Source of the DNA: Pelotomaculum sp.
GTDB lineage: Bacteria > Bacillota > Desulfotomaculia > Desulfotomaculales > Pelotomaculaceae
Direction: 5' to 3'
Length of the DNA: 61,486 nt
NCBI GenBank assembly: GCA_018435055.1
Contig: JAHDOA010000031.1
Coordinates: 1-61,486, forward strand
Numbering within the stretch: position 1 is the first letter of the stretch; every line of letters starts with the position of its first letter. Under the pieces are notes generated by a model. That model made no database searches, was not told where the DNA came from, and was given only the letters and a program-made list of their open reading frames with translations. Positions 8,072 to 17,505 of the stretch are shown here, piece after piece. A program made the translations under genes and the position numbers.

Positions 8072-8818
8072 TTATTGCTCTTCGCCCATCATCATTTTGT
8101 AATGCTGTTCCTGCTCCAAGGCTTCAAAAATTAATTTGAACACATCCTTGTACAACGTGATGTCGGTGCAATCGTCAACATAATTCAAACCATCGCTAAA
8201 CCCTACGGAGTTGGCATTGATATAAGACAACATAGCCGTGGCGAGGTGGTACTTCGTGTAGTCGGGTAACCCTTCGGCTGGCGTTTCCACGAACTTATCT
8301 CTATGTTCATCAAGAACCCTCTTGCGGATATTCACACCGTCGTAGCCACAAAGTTGCATGAAGTAATATTCCAAAATGCGGCGTATTACGTTCATTAGCG
8401 GAATAACTGTATCCACTTCTCTGTACTCACCCCAGAGGGCAGCGTAGGAGTTTTGGACAGGGTTGAAGTTTTCTTGCTCGGTTGGCTTAGATATACATTG
8501 TCGGACACAATGCTTGATTGTGGAATTGTTACTCGCTTTGTTTATCACATAGAACGATACGCAATGATAGCGGGATGCTTGGTTATAGGTTATCTCCCTA
8601 TGGAAATAGACGTTATGGGTCAAGATAAAAATCTGCTTTATATAGTCGCCCTGAACCTCACGTTCCTGTTCACGATATTCAGCGTTGTTAAAGCAGACAC
8701 CTACCATCTCCCGCACCAAGGTGCTGACGATGAATAGGACGCAGCTATCCATACTGGAAACGGGGTCGTCTATTACGACGGGTGTCAAGGGGACGGGGTT
8801 GTTGACAACTTCAGACTT
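8072..8818 (-). pseudogene. AAA_13-type ATPase, C-terminal fragment
   Basis: About 240 residues from the end of a large ABC-like ATPase of the AAA_13 group (PrrC/RloC-like). The Walker B region PVVIDDPVSSMDS and the histidine switch FILTHNVYFHREI are present. The Walker A region and the several hundred residues normally before it are missing. The frame opens only with a TTG at 8788, and a TGA at 8819-8821 lies just upstream next to transposase remnants. It was therefore cut by transposon activity and cannot act as an ATPase. Confidence 0.75.
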
Positions 8819-8905
8819 TCAGAATAACTCCCCGATTGATGCCAGTAATTCTCTTAATCTGCCTAACTGACAAGCTATATTGCGTGATCCTGTAGAGGGC
8901 AGGAA
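8811..8905 (-). pseudogene. Y1-type transposase C-terminal remnant
   Basis: In a different minus frame from the neighbouring fragments, a short run reads LSVRQIKRITGINRGVI before a TGA at 8811. This resembles the C-terminal helix-turn-helix of REP-associated Y1 transposases. Only about 30 residues remain, joined directly to the cut end of the AAA_13 fragment. Identification rests on this motif alone. Confidence 0.4.
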
Positions 8906-8928
8906 GGCTTTCCGCTGTTTCCTGTGTT

Positions 8929-9257
8929 CTTTCGAAGGTAATCCGTGAGTGAGCTATAACCGCCTGTATAGCCGGCGTCTTTTAAAACTTCAAGGATTTT
9001 TGTGGCTGTATACTTTTGCTTGCGGTGTCTTGTTTTATCTTCTTCAATGATCTGCTGAACCATGGGCAGGTAGGGCCCTAGTACCGGATGACTTTTATCT
9101 TTGTTTACTGATATTTAGGTGGCACCGGTTTATCTACAGATAGATATTTGGAAATTGTATCGCGGTGAATTCCGGTCCTTCGGCTAATTTCCCGTACACT
9201 TAACTCTTCCATGAAGTACATTTTTCTGATATCTTCTAATTGGGCCATCTTAATCAT
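8929..9257 (-). pseudogene. IS21-family istA remnant
   Basis: Starts at ATG 9257 with AGGAGGAAAGAG before it and encodes an IstA-like N-terminus: a helix-turn-helix (SVREISRRTGIHRDTISKYL) followed by PPKYQ. There a TAA and a frameshift interrupt it. The next frame continues as LGPYLPMVQQIIEEDK and KYTATKILEVLKDAGYTGGY, then loses similarity near 8929. No DDE catalytic core and no istB remain. From 9258 to 9420 there is no gene; degenerate repeats around TGGTACAC and AGTACAC may be its terminal sites. Confidence 0.7.
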
Positions 9258-9420
9258 CTCTTTCCTCCTGTACGAAATGTCTGAGCAACATTTATCATAC
9301 AGGATAGTGATTTGAGGTGGCCTAATTTATAACCAGCATCTGGTACACTTTTAGATTAGCATTAACATTCCAGTACACGACCGGGCTTCGAAAAATCCTA
9401 TGTTTTCGGCCTTTTTTGCC

Positions 9421-9456
9421 CTAAACCCTTGACATCAATACTACCGTCTCCACATG
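9421..9456 (-). pseudogene. Relic copy of the rumA/rlmD 3' end (middle junction)
   Basis: On the minus strand it encodes HVETVVLMSRV and a TAG stop, identical over these residues to the C-terminus of the gene at 60932-61486. A GGCCTTTTTT run lies beside it (about 9408). It separates island 1 from island 2. Just inside, ATTGATGTC at 9472-9480 is an inverted copy of GACATCAAT at 9431-9439; the same inverted pair occurs at the left junction. Confidence 0.8.
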
Positions 9457-9502
9457 GGACGGACCGTTCATATTGATGTCTTGAGTGTATTTTTGCATTT
9501 TT

Positions 9503-9792
9503 CCGTTCAAGGGAATATGTCAACGCTCTTTTTCACATTTTGTGCGTTCGCGGAAATATGTCGACTATATATGCCTTTTCAAGGGAATAATTCATACAAT
9601 AACTTGAGTGGTCAATATGGATGTTTTTTATGGCATAAAATGGAATGATAGAATCAGATTGATGTCGGGTATGTGGTTTTCATTTTTGTCCGTTCGCGGG
9701 AATAGGTCAATAACGGTTTTGAGGTATTGTCTGTTCATGGGAATATGTCCACAATGTTTTATCGCTTTTATCTGTTCTCGGAAATAAGTCAC
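9503..9792. repeat. Left-end arrays of island 2: two sets of 21-bp motifs
   Basis: Set one has copies at about 9503 and 9544, with a worn copy at 9573. Set two has copies at 9690, 9731 and 9772. Within the good copies the spacing is exactly 41 bp. Each set is preceded by an ATTGATGTC-type sequence (9472 and 9658), as at the left junction. Between the sets, GTGGTCAATATGGATGT at about 9607 resembles one inverted 17-bp right-end repeat. Two left ends in a row suggest a further insertion that was later lost. No gene lies between 9258 and 9803. Confidence 0.75.
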
Positions 9793-9803
9793 GAGTATTC
9801 AAG

Positions 9804-10853
9804 CTAAAATACAGCATCTTCATCGGGAACAATAGCTTCCATCTTTTCCTTAGTAAGTTCATTGTTAAGAAACTCTCTAGCACACAGCTTTCTATATTCA
9901 ATACGCTCAGCAAAACTATCGTCAAGCGATAACTTTTTCAGTATTTCATTTGTGTAGTCATCGCGGGCATCAACTACAAGTAGCTTTCGTTCTGCAGCAC
10001 GTAATGCTTGCCCCAACAGTCCATTAATATGCGAGTCATTAAAGCTGTATCCAATGACCACTATCATTTTGCACAGCAACGAATAATTTCGTAATTCGTA
10101 TACATTAAAAAGAAAGGGATCGACAGATTGCAACTTTGCATCCGTTCCGAATATCAACTCGGCGTTCTTCTGCGACGAATCATATCGCTTTAATATACCT
10201 GTTTCAGGATTACGAACCCAATCAATAGAGCCGTGTAACTTGTATAAAAATATGCCAGCGACTACCTGTTCGGGATTTCCAAATCGCTCAGACGACCACT
10301 CATTATCTTCTCCGAATCCACATTCCAATTCATAGCCGTCAAGTTTTGCCTTCTCAAGACATTGGTCATAATTAAGTGAAAATATACGGATAGAAAACTG
10401 GATACTTTTTTGAAACTCATAGAATTTTTTATAATATGCGACTCTAGAGGCTGTATCACTATGCAATGTGACAAAGTCAATTATTTTCTCGCTTAACAGT
10501 TTATCTAACTTATCAATGTTCGAAAAACCAGCACCACCTAGTTCTATTAACTTTTCATTCCAACTTCCTATGAATGGGTAGATGGGGTTACGCTCTTTCT
10601 TCTTAAGGTCACGTAATACGCCAACAAGTCTCTCGATGTTTATATTGTTATCAAAGTGTTCCTGTATGCCATCCGCATATAAGATAGCACTTTTCACATA
10701 GTAATACAGCGCACGGTATGGTTTCCATGCTTCATCGGTCTTGATGAGTGTTTCTATTTCGTCAATCATTTGTCCTGATGTCTTTATTTTCGCATCGGCG
10801 CTACACCCTGCACCTATAAGAAAAATAATCGAATCAGCTTTCAGAAGTCCCAT
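9804..10853 (-). CDS. SIR2-like NADase, partner of the Argonaute
   Basis: A 349-aa SIR2-family protein. The Rossmann loop FLIGAGCSADAK lies at 11-22, the catalytic-type Asn/Asp in IFSLNYDQ at 157-164, the catalytic His in YKLHGSIDW (His207), and the C-terminal NAD-fold motif in IGYSFNDSHI (267-276). All are intact, so NAD hydrolysis is expected. It lacks the zinc-binding Cys of protein deacetylases, as is usual for defence SIR2 effectors. The ATG is 13 bp after the Argonaute stop with AGAAGGTGAG before it. In known long-B Argonaute/SIR2 pairs, target recognition by the Argonaute triggers NAD depletion and growth arrest. Here the pair ends the BREX operon. Confidence 0.9.
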   Translation of the reverse strand: MGLLKADSIIFLIGAGCSADAKIKTSGQMIDEIETLIKTDEAWKPYRALYYYVKSAILYADGIQEHFDNNINIERLVGVLRDLKKKERNPIYPFIGSWNEKLIELGGAGFSNIDKLDKLLSEKIIDFVTLHSDTASRVAYYKKFYEFQKSIQFSIRIFSLNYDQCLEKAKLDGYELECGFGEDNEWSSERFGNPEQVVAGIFLYKLHGSIDWVRNPETGILKRYDSSQKNAELIFGTDAKLQSVDPFLFNVYELRNYSLLCKMIVVIGYSFNDSHINGLLGQALRAAERKLLVVDARDDYTNEILKKLSLDDSFAERIEYRKLCAREFLNNELTKEKMEAIVPDEDAVF

Positions 10854-10866
10854 TAATGCTCACCTT

Positions 10867-12801
10867 CTATAAAAACCACGGTGTATTAAACCGTGTCAGT
10901 GTCTGGCCTATGTCTTCTTCGTTACCAAGCCGCCGAAAGTCTCGAATAAATCCCGCTATAAGCTGGGGGTAAAAGATTGAAATCGGCTCGAGTTTTGCGT
11001 TAAAACCACGCCAACTCGCCCCGGCGAGGTTTACTACGTCTTGCAATAATTTAATAACCCTTGTTCTATCACCCCATCCATACCAAAAATCAATGTATGT
11101 TGGATTTGCGATACGTTTGTTGATATATTCTCTACCGCGTTTTAACCCCTCAAACCAAACGAGGTATTCTTTTGCGGAGAGTTGAATATATGTTGACTCG
11201 TATGGAATTTTAATATTGTTGTCAGCAAAGCCGAAAAAACGATTACGAGTATTAATTCGCATTACCGTAAAAGTAATGTCACCGTGAGACTGGCTTAGTT
11301 TATCTACGCTTTCTTTAATAGTTTTCATTTCATCTTTTCGCATACGAAATGGTGTGTGAATTACGCAGTCAGTTACAACTTGCCCTGCATTGATGCGCTC
11401 CTCAATCTGAGCAATTATATTGCGCCCCAAGTCAGCGTAATACTGTTCCCGATTCACTGTGTCGCATAATACACCCAAAGATCGATAAACACCGGTTGAA
11501 TCAAAGCAAACAGAATAAGCAAAATATTTTTTAACAGATGTCCGCCCATTTTGCCATTGTATGTCATGAGCTTTTCCTATACCGAAAATTAAGCAGTTAT
11601 TGGTGCTTGGCTTGACTTTCCACGGGATGCCACCCAACTTAGAAAACACTTGCAATCCAATGCCAGAAATAGCCCATTTCAAACCATCAGATTGAATGAT
11701 TCTATCGTTACGAACAACCTGTAACGGAATACCTGCCGAAAAGAAAGCTTGCTTCGCTTTTGTGTAGTTCTCAGACCGTTCATTGAAATGTGAATATGAG
11801 TCAATAAACAAACCGATTACCTGTTTGTCAGGATTTTTAGCAATTATATCAGCAAGTTGCGTGGACAACGAAAAAGCCGCATTTCTATCTGTATCAAAAT
11901 CCACTGTTATACTTGTAACATTATTCTTATTAATGTCACAATCAAACCACGCTTTCATGCCAGGAAATGTAGACGGATATCCTTTTCCTACCAAAGCTCT
12001 GAAAAGCTCGTTGGCAGAACTGCGCTCGGACTCCTTAAATACAAATACAAATAGCGGTGCCTTAGGAGGCGCAGCAAATGGACGTGTTTTTATACCTTTT
12101 ATTTTGTCGTAATCCTCATAGCCATCGCCAAATATGTATGTTCGGCTGTTCAATTCCTGACCTTGAAGTCGAGTTAAATTTGACGAGAATCTATAATCAT
12201 GCCCACAAATTGATAATGTACCATAGGTTAAAAGCTTTGTCTTAATAAAGTCTTGGATATAATTTAGCCTATCGAGATATGAATTAACGTTTGATTTGCC
12301 AGCCCTATTAAGACTGAAACTGAGTTGCTGAACCTCTCGATCAAAAGGAATATAGGGCTTTTTCCTGAAAGCAAACTCAAGTAATACCCCATATTGCTCT
12401 GTTGCACTTAAATAATAAGGATATAGTTTAACTACACGCTGACCTTTCGGTAGGTCCTCGACGATAAAAGAAATAAACTTTTCAAATCGATCTATTATAT
12501 CAGCTTGAATATTGCTTTCTGCAACGAGTCGCTTTGCCCATTGTTTAAGATAGAACCACATTATTGAAGTCATCAGTTGAGGGTTTTCGTGAGCATGAAA
12601 ATTGTATGGAGTAGCCCCATCATAATTTGAGAGCCCTACTCGATAATAAGCATATTCTGAATCACGCCCTCCCGTTTCTGACGTTGGAAGTTGAGCGGCA
12701 AAGTAGCCATCTTGTCTCGGTTCACCGTTGAATCTACTTCTAAACACAGGGATTGTGAACTCTGAAGTCTCTAACGGCAAAAAATTCAAATCTATGAACA
12801 T
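10867..12801 (-). CDS. Prokaryotic Argonaute, long-B-like, catalytically inactive
   Basis: A 644-aa protein with an N-lobe (1 to about 240), a MID domain with the pAgo signature GIGLQVFSKLGGIPW (380-394) and a PIWI domain (about 400-644). The first catalytic Asp is replaced: the expected GID reads FGIG (Gly409). The third Asp site reads IHTPFRMRKDE where active enzymes have His-Arg-Asp-Gly, and the last position reads YPQ where an Asp or His is usual. It should therefore bind guide and target without slicing. The length suggests no full PAZ domain, as in long-B pAgos. The ATG follows an AGGGGG site and lies 11 bp after the brxL stop; the SIR2 gene follows after 13 bp. It likely recruits or activates SIR2. 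Confidence 0.93.
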   Translation of the reverse strand: MFIDLNFLPLETSEFTIPVFRSRFNGEPRQDGYFAAQLPTSETGGRDSEYAYYRVGLSNYDGATPYNFHAHENPQLMTSIMWFYLKQWAKRLVAESNIQADIIDRFEKFISFIVEDLPKGQRVVKLYPYYLSATEQYGVLLEFAFRKKPYIPFDREVQQLSFSLNRAGKSNVNSYLDRLNYIQDFIKTKLLTYGTLSICGHDYRFSSNLTRLQGQELNSRTYIFGDGYEDYDKIKGIKTRPFAAPPKAPLFVFVFKESERSSANELFRALVGKGYPSTFPGMKAWFDCDINKNNVTSITVDFDTDRNAAFSLSTQLADIIAKNPDKQVIGLFIDSYSHFNERSENYTKAKQAFFSAGIPLQVVRNDRIIQSDGLKWAISGIGLQVFSKLGGIPWKVKPSTNNCLIFGIGKAHDIQWQNGRTSVKKYFAYSVCFDSTGVYRSLGVLCDTVNREQYYADLGRNIIAQIEERINAGQVVTDCVIHTPFRMRKDEMKTIKESVDKLSQSHGDITFTVMRINTRNRFFGFADNNIKIPYESTYIQLSAKEYLVWFEGLKRGREYINKRIANPTYIDFWYGWGDRTRVIKLLQDVVNLAGASWRGFNAKLEPISIFYPQLIAGFIRDFRRLGNEEDIGQTLTRFNTPWFL

Positions 12802-12812
12802 ATTATGCCCCC

Positions 12813-14888
12813 TTATTCTACTCCCAGAGCTTTGAACACAGCTTCCTGTGGGGTGCTGTAAAATATCAAACTAAACGCACCGATCAGGTCTGCCGGGACA
12901 CTTCCAAGTTCGGCTGCGGACGTTATTGGTATCAGTACCTTCTTCGCTCCGGCATCAAGACAGACTTGTAGCACACTCGCCAGTTCCTCGACCTTGAGGA
13001 TAGTGCCGCTAATGCTGATATCGCCCACTACCGCGAGGCTTGATAGCGTCGGCTTGTTCAATGCACAGGATGCCAGGGCAATCACAGTCGGCAGGGTCAG
13101 GTATTTCGTCATGCCGATACCATTAAGGTCTTGATAATTAACAATATAGTCTTTCGTAGTTGTGCTGATGGAGGCACTTATTTGCCTGCCGTTCGCTTTC
13201 AGATAGTTGAATGCAGTGTTCGTGGCCTCTTTGGCGTCACGATCAGAGCCTAGCCCGGTACGTTCAAACTTTCCATTGCCGGGGAGCATCTGCGTCTCAA
13301 GGCGGTAAACGCCGATCATACCGCTCTTGCCCTGCGAGATGGTATAGACAGTACCGGGGTTAGTCAAGCCTTCGGGGATTATCCTGCCGCTCCCCTGTTC
13401 CGGCACAGAAACGAAACGTTCTTCAAAGGTTTCGTTGTCAATGTAGGAAAAGTTCACATCGTAGAACTCCATGCCGCCGATTTTCTTTAACTGTTCCTTT
13501 ACGCGGCGGCGCATTTCCAGAGCAAAGATAAGAATTTCCTCTACATCTTCCTTGGTAAATTCGCCGTTCGGGTAGAGCAGCTTGGTAAAGCCGGATACAA
13601 TTTTACGGACGGCAATGACGTCACGCTGGTTTAAGTTCGTGCCGAGCCGGAAGTATTTGTCGAAAGAATCACCAAAGGTTTCTTTCCGCATTTCACGCAT
13701 AAATTCAGCCAGGTAATCTGTGATGAAACCGTAGTCGTTGGTGAATGATTCAGGCCGGTACTTCGGGATTTCCCAGCCGGGGATGTAGCAGTGCATACGG
13801 TCGAGAAATGCCGTGTCATACGCCATCGCTGCGGGGAACGGGTCAAACAAATGAGAAGTTTTCAATAGAACATCCACGCTTTGATTGATGTTCCCCACAA
13901 AAGCCATTGAAGCGGAAGCCGCTTTTTCCTCCTTGCCTCTGGCGAACGATCCGGAAGCCATATAATCCTTCATTATCTGAACGCCGTCTTTGTCCTTGAA
14001 AGTGATCCCAGCTACCTCATCAAAAGCAACGCAGTCCCATAGCCCGACAAGCCCCACTTGCTTGCTCGACATATTATAGAAGAGATTGGCGACCGTGGTC
14101 TGCCCGCCGGAGACAAGGATGCTATTCGGCGAAATTTCTTTATAAAGGTGGGATTTTCCGGTGCTGCGGGGTCCCAGCTCGCAAAGGTTAAAATTGTTCT
14201 CAATGAGCGGAAGCATACGGGCGAGCTGCAGCCACTTCTCGCGATAGGTAAAACGATCGGGTTCTATTCCTGTAGAACGGAGCAAGACGGTTATCCACTC
14301 ATTCTTGGTAAAGGCTCGACGGCCATTCTTGATTTCGTCCATATCGATGTGGGGCATTTGAATGGGCTTTAATTTCACGATACGGATGGGCGTAGACTTC
14401 TTATCTTCCTCTATGTACTCATACTCCAACCCCACAATGCACCAAATGCCTCCGCATAGCAGGCGGTCATACTTTGATACATAGTCAGACGAGATGGGGA
14501 TATTCCTGATGCCAAGGTTGGAAAAGTCGGCTTCGTAGCGGTCGAGTTTTATATTCAAGCTGACGGTAATACGGTCGATGATGGTATAACTGCCGCGTTC
14601 GCGCAGGCTGGAAAGCACCTTCTGGGCTTCGTCAGGACGAACAAAGTTCTCTGCCAGGATGCGCTTGACATTTCTCATGCCTTCCTCGATTATATTGGGG
14701 TCATCGGAACTGCAATACTGCCCCAGCAAAAATTCCAGGACATAAACAGGCACGTTCGCTCCTTCCTTGATGGCCTTGGTCAGGTCTTTGCGAACAATCC
14801 TACCATCGAAGTGTGCACGCAGTTTCCGGTTGATAACTTCATTGGGGTCATCTATTCCCGGTATATACTGAGCCGATTCCTGGTTCAT
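12813..14888 (-). CDS. brxL: BrxL, Lon-like BREX ATPase
   Basis: A 691-aa protein of type 1 BREX. The AAA+ Walker A is seen as GPRSTGKSHLYKE (239-251). A Lon-protease-like C-terminal fold is seen in TLSSLAVVGDISISGTILK and AKKVLIPITSAAELGSVP. BrxL forms ring assemblies that bind DNA and is needed for phage resistance in several type 1 systems. The frame runs to 14933, but the ATG at 14886-14888 (MNQESAQYIPG) has AAGGAGGG before it and lies 16 bp after the pglZ stop. The length is typical. It is normally the last BREX gene; here two more genes follow almost without a gap. Confidence 0.96.
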   Translation of the reverse strand: MNQESAQYIPGIDDPNEVINRKLRAHFDGRIVRKDLTKAIKEGANVPVYVLEFLLGQYCSSDDPNIIEEGMRNVKRILAENFVRPDEAQKVLSSLRERGSYTIIDRITVSLNIKLDRYEADFSNLGIRNIPISSDYVSKYDRLLCGGIWCIVGLEYEYIEEDKKSTPIRIVKLKPIQMPHIDMDEIKNGRRAFTKNEWITVLLRSTGIEPDRFTYREKWLQLARMLPLIENNFNLCELGPRSTGKSHLYKEISPNSILVSGGQTTVANLFYNMSSKQVGLVGLWDCVAFDEVAGITFKDKDGVQIMKDYMASGSFARGKEEKAASASMAFVGNINQSVDVLLKTSHLFDPFPAAMAYDTAFLDRMHCYIPGWEIPKYRPESFTNDYGFITDYLAEFMREMRKETFGDSFDKYFRLGTNLNQRDVIAVRKIVSGFTKLLYPNGEFTKEDVEEILIFALEMRRRVKEQLKKIGGMEFYDVNFSYIDNETFEERFVSVPEQGSGRIIPEGLTNPGTVYTISQGKSGMIGVYRLETQMLPGNGKFERTGLGSDRDAKEATNTAFNYLKANGRQISASISTTTKDYIVNYQDLNGIGMTKYLTLPTVIALASCALNKPTLSSLAVVGDISISGTILKVEELASVLQVCLDAGAKKVLIPITSAAELGSVPADLIGAFSLIFYSTPQEAVFKALGVE

Positions 14889-14904
14889 TGAAAAACCCTC
14901 CTTG

Positions 14905-17496
14905 TTACAGGTCAAAGCCAAAATCATCCGCAAAGGCTATGTCAATGCGAAACTCGACCTCTTCGGGCGCATCGGTGTCATTGGCAATTACGAGACGATA
15001 GGTTTTATGGCGATTGTATTGCATTTGCTTCAGTGTGAACCTCACCCGGAACACACGGTCAGACGCATTGGCGCTCGTCCTGTCAGCAATCACTGTCTGG
15101 AAGTCGCTGACGGGAATACCTTCATCGTCGGTAAAATACAGTCTGTAAATACACGGCTGAACCTTGTCGCCTACGGGCTGCTTTTGCAAGAAGTCGAGAG
15201 AAAACATCAGGTTGGTAACTTTGCGGCTTTCGGATATGAGCGAAAGCCCGGGATTCTGCACCTCGATGTATTCTTTATAGCCTGCCCGCATGCCCTTATA
15301 GACGATGACGGGAACGACCATCTCCTGCAGGCTTATGCCGCCATGGACATAGTTCTCGCCACCGCCCTGCACTTTAATACGGACAGTATCCTGAGGTGCA
15401 TAGCCTTTTGTTGGAGTACCACCAAGCGTCCGATCCATCCTGACAGGCAGCAGGTAGTCGGCGCTCGTATCTATGGCAGTAAGCGCGTAGCGCCTGCCCA
15501 GTTCGTACACGTCGCCCTTAAAGGTTTGACGGCTGATTTTCTGGCTCTCGTCAAGCGGTTTGTAGGTATATAGGAAGCCATGATCGGAGGTGATATATAT
15601 GTTTGCTGCGCTCAGGTCGTTTACAATAATCTTAACCACGGCTGTCAATTCATCGATTGCCGTCTTACAAGCCTCAAACACCTTCGTTTCGGTGACTGGC
15701 TTATCGCCGATCGTATCAATCGCGTTGTGATAGATATAGATGATTTCCTTGCCGGCAACCAGGTCGCGGCGCTCCAGTTTTTTCATCCGGAGCAGTTCCT
15801 CGTAGGTTATGACTACACTTTCAGGGTTGGCGGCGTTCAGTATCATACCGCGCTGCGCCGTGCTGACGGTCGCGTATCCGTCAACAAACACATCTATTTT
15901 GCTGTTCACCGACATTTCTTTGCCGGGCAGGAGCGCCGCCATACCAAATTTCGTGATACTTGGGAAGACCGCTTGCATCGCCTCCAGCTTCGCCCTACCC
16001 CTGGTATTGTGGTTGAGGGACTCTATGAGTTCAGCGGCGACCTCATAGCGCAAGCCGTCTGATATCACCACAAACACGCGGCTGCCTTTGCTCACGTTCG
16101 GCAGTACATAACGGCTGTAGAATCTGCGCTGTTCATTTATCTCCGAAATATAACCAAGCGAAGCCAGATCGCCCGCTACGGCTTTTGTCCAGGTCTGGGT
16201 GAGCTGCTTCAAAAACCATTCACGGTACATGCCTTCCACCACATCGCAACATTTCTTCAAAGCGTCCTCCAAGAGAGCGTTCGGGTCTTTCAGCGTATTG
16301 CCGAAATGCCAATGGAAGTGCCTGTAATGGCTGTCCATCTCGTAAGCGTCAGTGGTGTAGAGTTTCCAGACTTTCGCGGGTTCAACAATATGGAAGCCGT
16401 CAATATGCGTCAGATAGAATTCCTGCATCCTGGCGATATAGTAAAGGCTTTCGAAGTAGTCTTTCGTCAGTGCATACCAGGCGGCGGTGCGGCGGTTGTC
16501 GACCACGGTGATGATGTCTTCCGCCTTGATGACATTCTCACCAATCTCAATAAAGAACCGCTTCAGTATGCTTTCATTAATTGCGGGGAAGGTGTCACTC
16601 TTTATCAGGAGGTTTATATCGGTCTTGTCAAAGCGGTCGGATAAGCGCAGTTCATGTTCAACATGGCGGCAGATTTCTAATAAATCACTGCTGCCGTCGC
16701 TGCGCTGCCATTCGTGGACCAGCTGATAGCAGCAGGCCTTGCAGGAATCAGAGATAAACCGCTCCAGGCCGCGCAAAGCGGAAATGGGCATCGTCTGCGA
16801 CAGGGCAGTGATGAGGATATGGGCGGCCAGGTCGGCAAGCGGGCGTTCGTCCGCGTGGACATAGCCGGTGTACTTCTGCACAAGCTGCCAGAACGCCTCG
16901 ATGCTGCCATACTTTTCGATATTAATCAGCGCATCGTTGCTTGCTTTATCTAAGCCTGCCGACAGAACAGCGATGATTACATCCTGGGCCGAACCGCCGT
17001 TAAGCCCGCACAGCACTGCCATAATGTCAAGGTGCAGCTGGAGCGGCGTCTGGTAGGTACGCCCGATACGGCGCAGCCTGGCCCTGCGTTCTTTGCTGCT
17101 GAGGAATTTGGCGTACAGTTTCATCGTCTTGCGCATGGCTGAGGATGGTTCAACAGATAATTCCTCCATCTGGAGCGACACGAGGTCAGCCCGGAATTCC
17201 TCGCTGTACAACTTTATGTCCAGCAGCCAGTCGTCTTTTTGGTCTTTCGTATAAGACAGCGGGTCGTAGATAAGGTAGTCTCCCGTCAGGTCGTCCGACG
17301 AGAGCAGTTTCTTGACGGCAAAGTTGTTCGTGCCGGTGAGTTTGACAATATTTACCCCGAGGAGGTCGAGTTCATCGACCGCATCGGCGAATTCGCCCTC
17401 CTCATCGCGCCAGAAGACGATGCGGCGTTGATGAAATTCCGGCAAGGGTGCGGCAAACCGTTCCGTAAGCCTCTGTCTTATGGTTTCTGACAGCAT
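14905..17496 (-). CDS. pglZ: PglZ, BREX phosphatase-superfamily protein
   Basis: An 863-aa BREX-1 PglZ of the alkaline phosphatase superfamily. Metal-binding segments are visible as VFVVISDGLRYE (Asp480) and NIYITSDHGFLYTY (Asp638, His639), the usual core. The N-terminal 450 residues are helical. PglZ is the signature gene of BREX and is required for both defence and methylation in studied systems. It starts with an ATG 9 bp after pglX and is followed by brxL after 16 bp. The length and motifs look intact. Confidence 0.96.
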   Translation of the reverse strand: MLSETIRQRLTERFAAPLPEFHQRRIVFWRDEEGEFADAVDELDLLGVNIVKLTGTNNFAVKKLLSSDDLTGDYLIYDPLSYTKDQKDDWLLDIKLYSEEFRADLVSLQMEELSVEPSSAMRKTMKLYAKFLSSKERRARLRRIGRTYQTPLQLHLDIMAVLCGLNGGSAQDVIIAVLSAGLDKASNDALINIEKYGSIEAFWQLVQKYTGYVHADERPLADLAAHILITALSQTMPISALRGLERFISDSCKACCYQLVHEWQRSDGSSDLLEICRHVEHELRLSDRFDKTDINLLIKSDTFPAINESILKRFFIEIGENVIKAEDIITVVDNRRTAAWYALTKDYFESLYYIARMQEFYLTHIDGFHIVEPAKVWKLYTTDAYEMDSHYRHFHWHFGNTLKDPNALLEDALKKCCDVVEGMYREWFLKQLTQTWTKAVAGDLASLGYISEINEQRRFYSRYVLPNVSKGSRVFVVISDGLRYEVAAELIESLNHNTRGRAKLEAMQAVFPSITKFGMAALLPGKEMSVNSKIDVFVDGYATVSTAQRGMILNAANPESVVITYEELLRMKKLERRDLVAGKEIIYIYHNAIDTIGDKPVTETKVFEACKTAIDELTAVVKIIVNDLSAANIYITSDHGFLYTYKPLDESQKISRQTFKGDVYELGRRYALTAIDTSADYLLPVRMDRTLGGTPTKGYAPQDTVRIKVQGGGENYVHGGISLQEMVVPVIVYKGMRAGYKEYIEVQNPGLSLISESRKVTNLMFSLDFLQKQPVGDKVQPCIYRLYFTDDEGIPVSDFQTVIADRTSANASDRVFRVRFTLKQMQYNRHKTYRLVIANDTDAPEEVEFRIDIAFADDFGFDL

Positions 17497-17505
17497 AGTG
17501 TCCTC

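Larger units (their letters stand above)
1003..9420. mobile_element. Island 1 (rumA-targeted genomic island)
   Basis: The limits are the rumA-tail copies at 961-1002 and 9421-9456. Left-end repeats at 1048-1142 open the island. Its right end has been damaged by transposon fragments at about 8811-9257, and no clear 17-bp array survives there. The cargo is a six-gene minus-strand operon centred on ADP-ribose and DUF262 proteins, plus a truncated AAA_13 ATPase. No transposase or integrase of its own is left. The boundaries are inferred from repeats, not from an empty site. Confidence 0.55.

Noticed and set aside
9454-9648. 64-codon plus-strand frame before the SIR2 gene
   Set aside because: Made of left-end repeats read through; no ribosome site.
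12813-14888. Reading the AAA+/Lon protein as a housekeeping Lon protease
   Set aside because: The N-terminal part and the Walker region match BrxL, and the gene sits in the brx order directly after pglZ.
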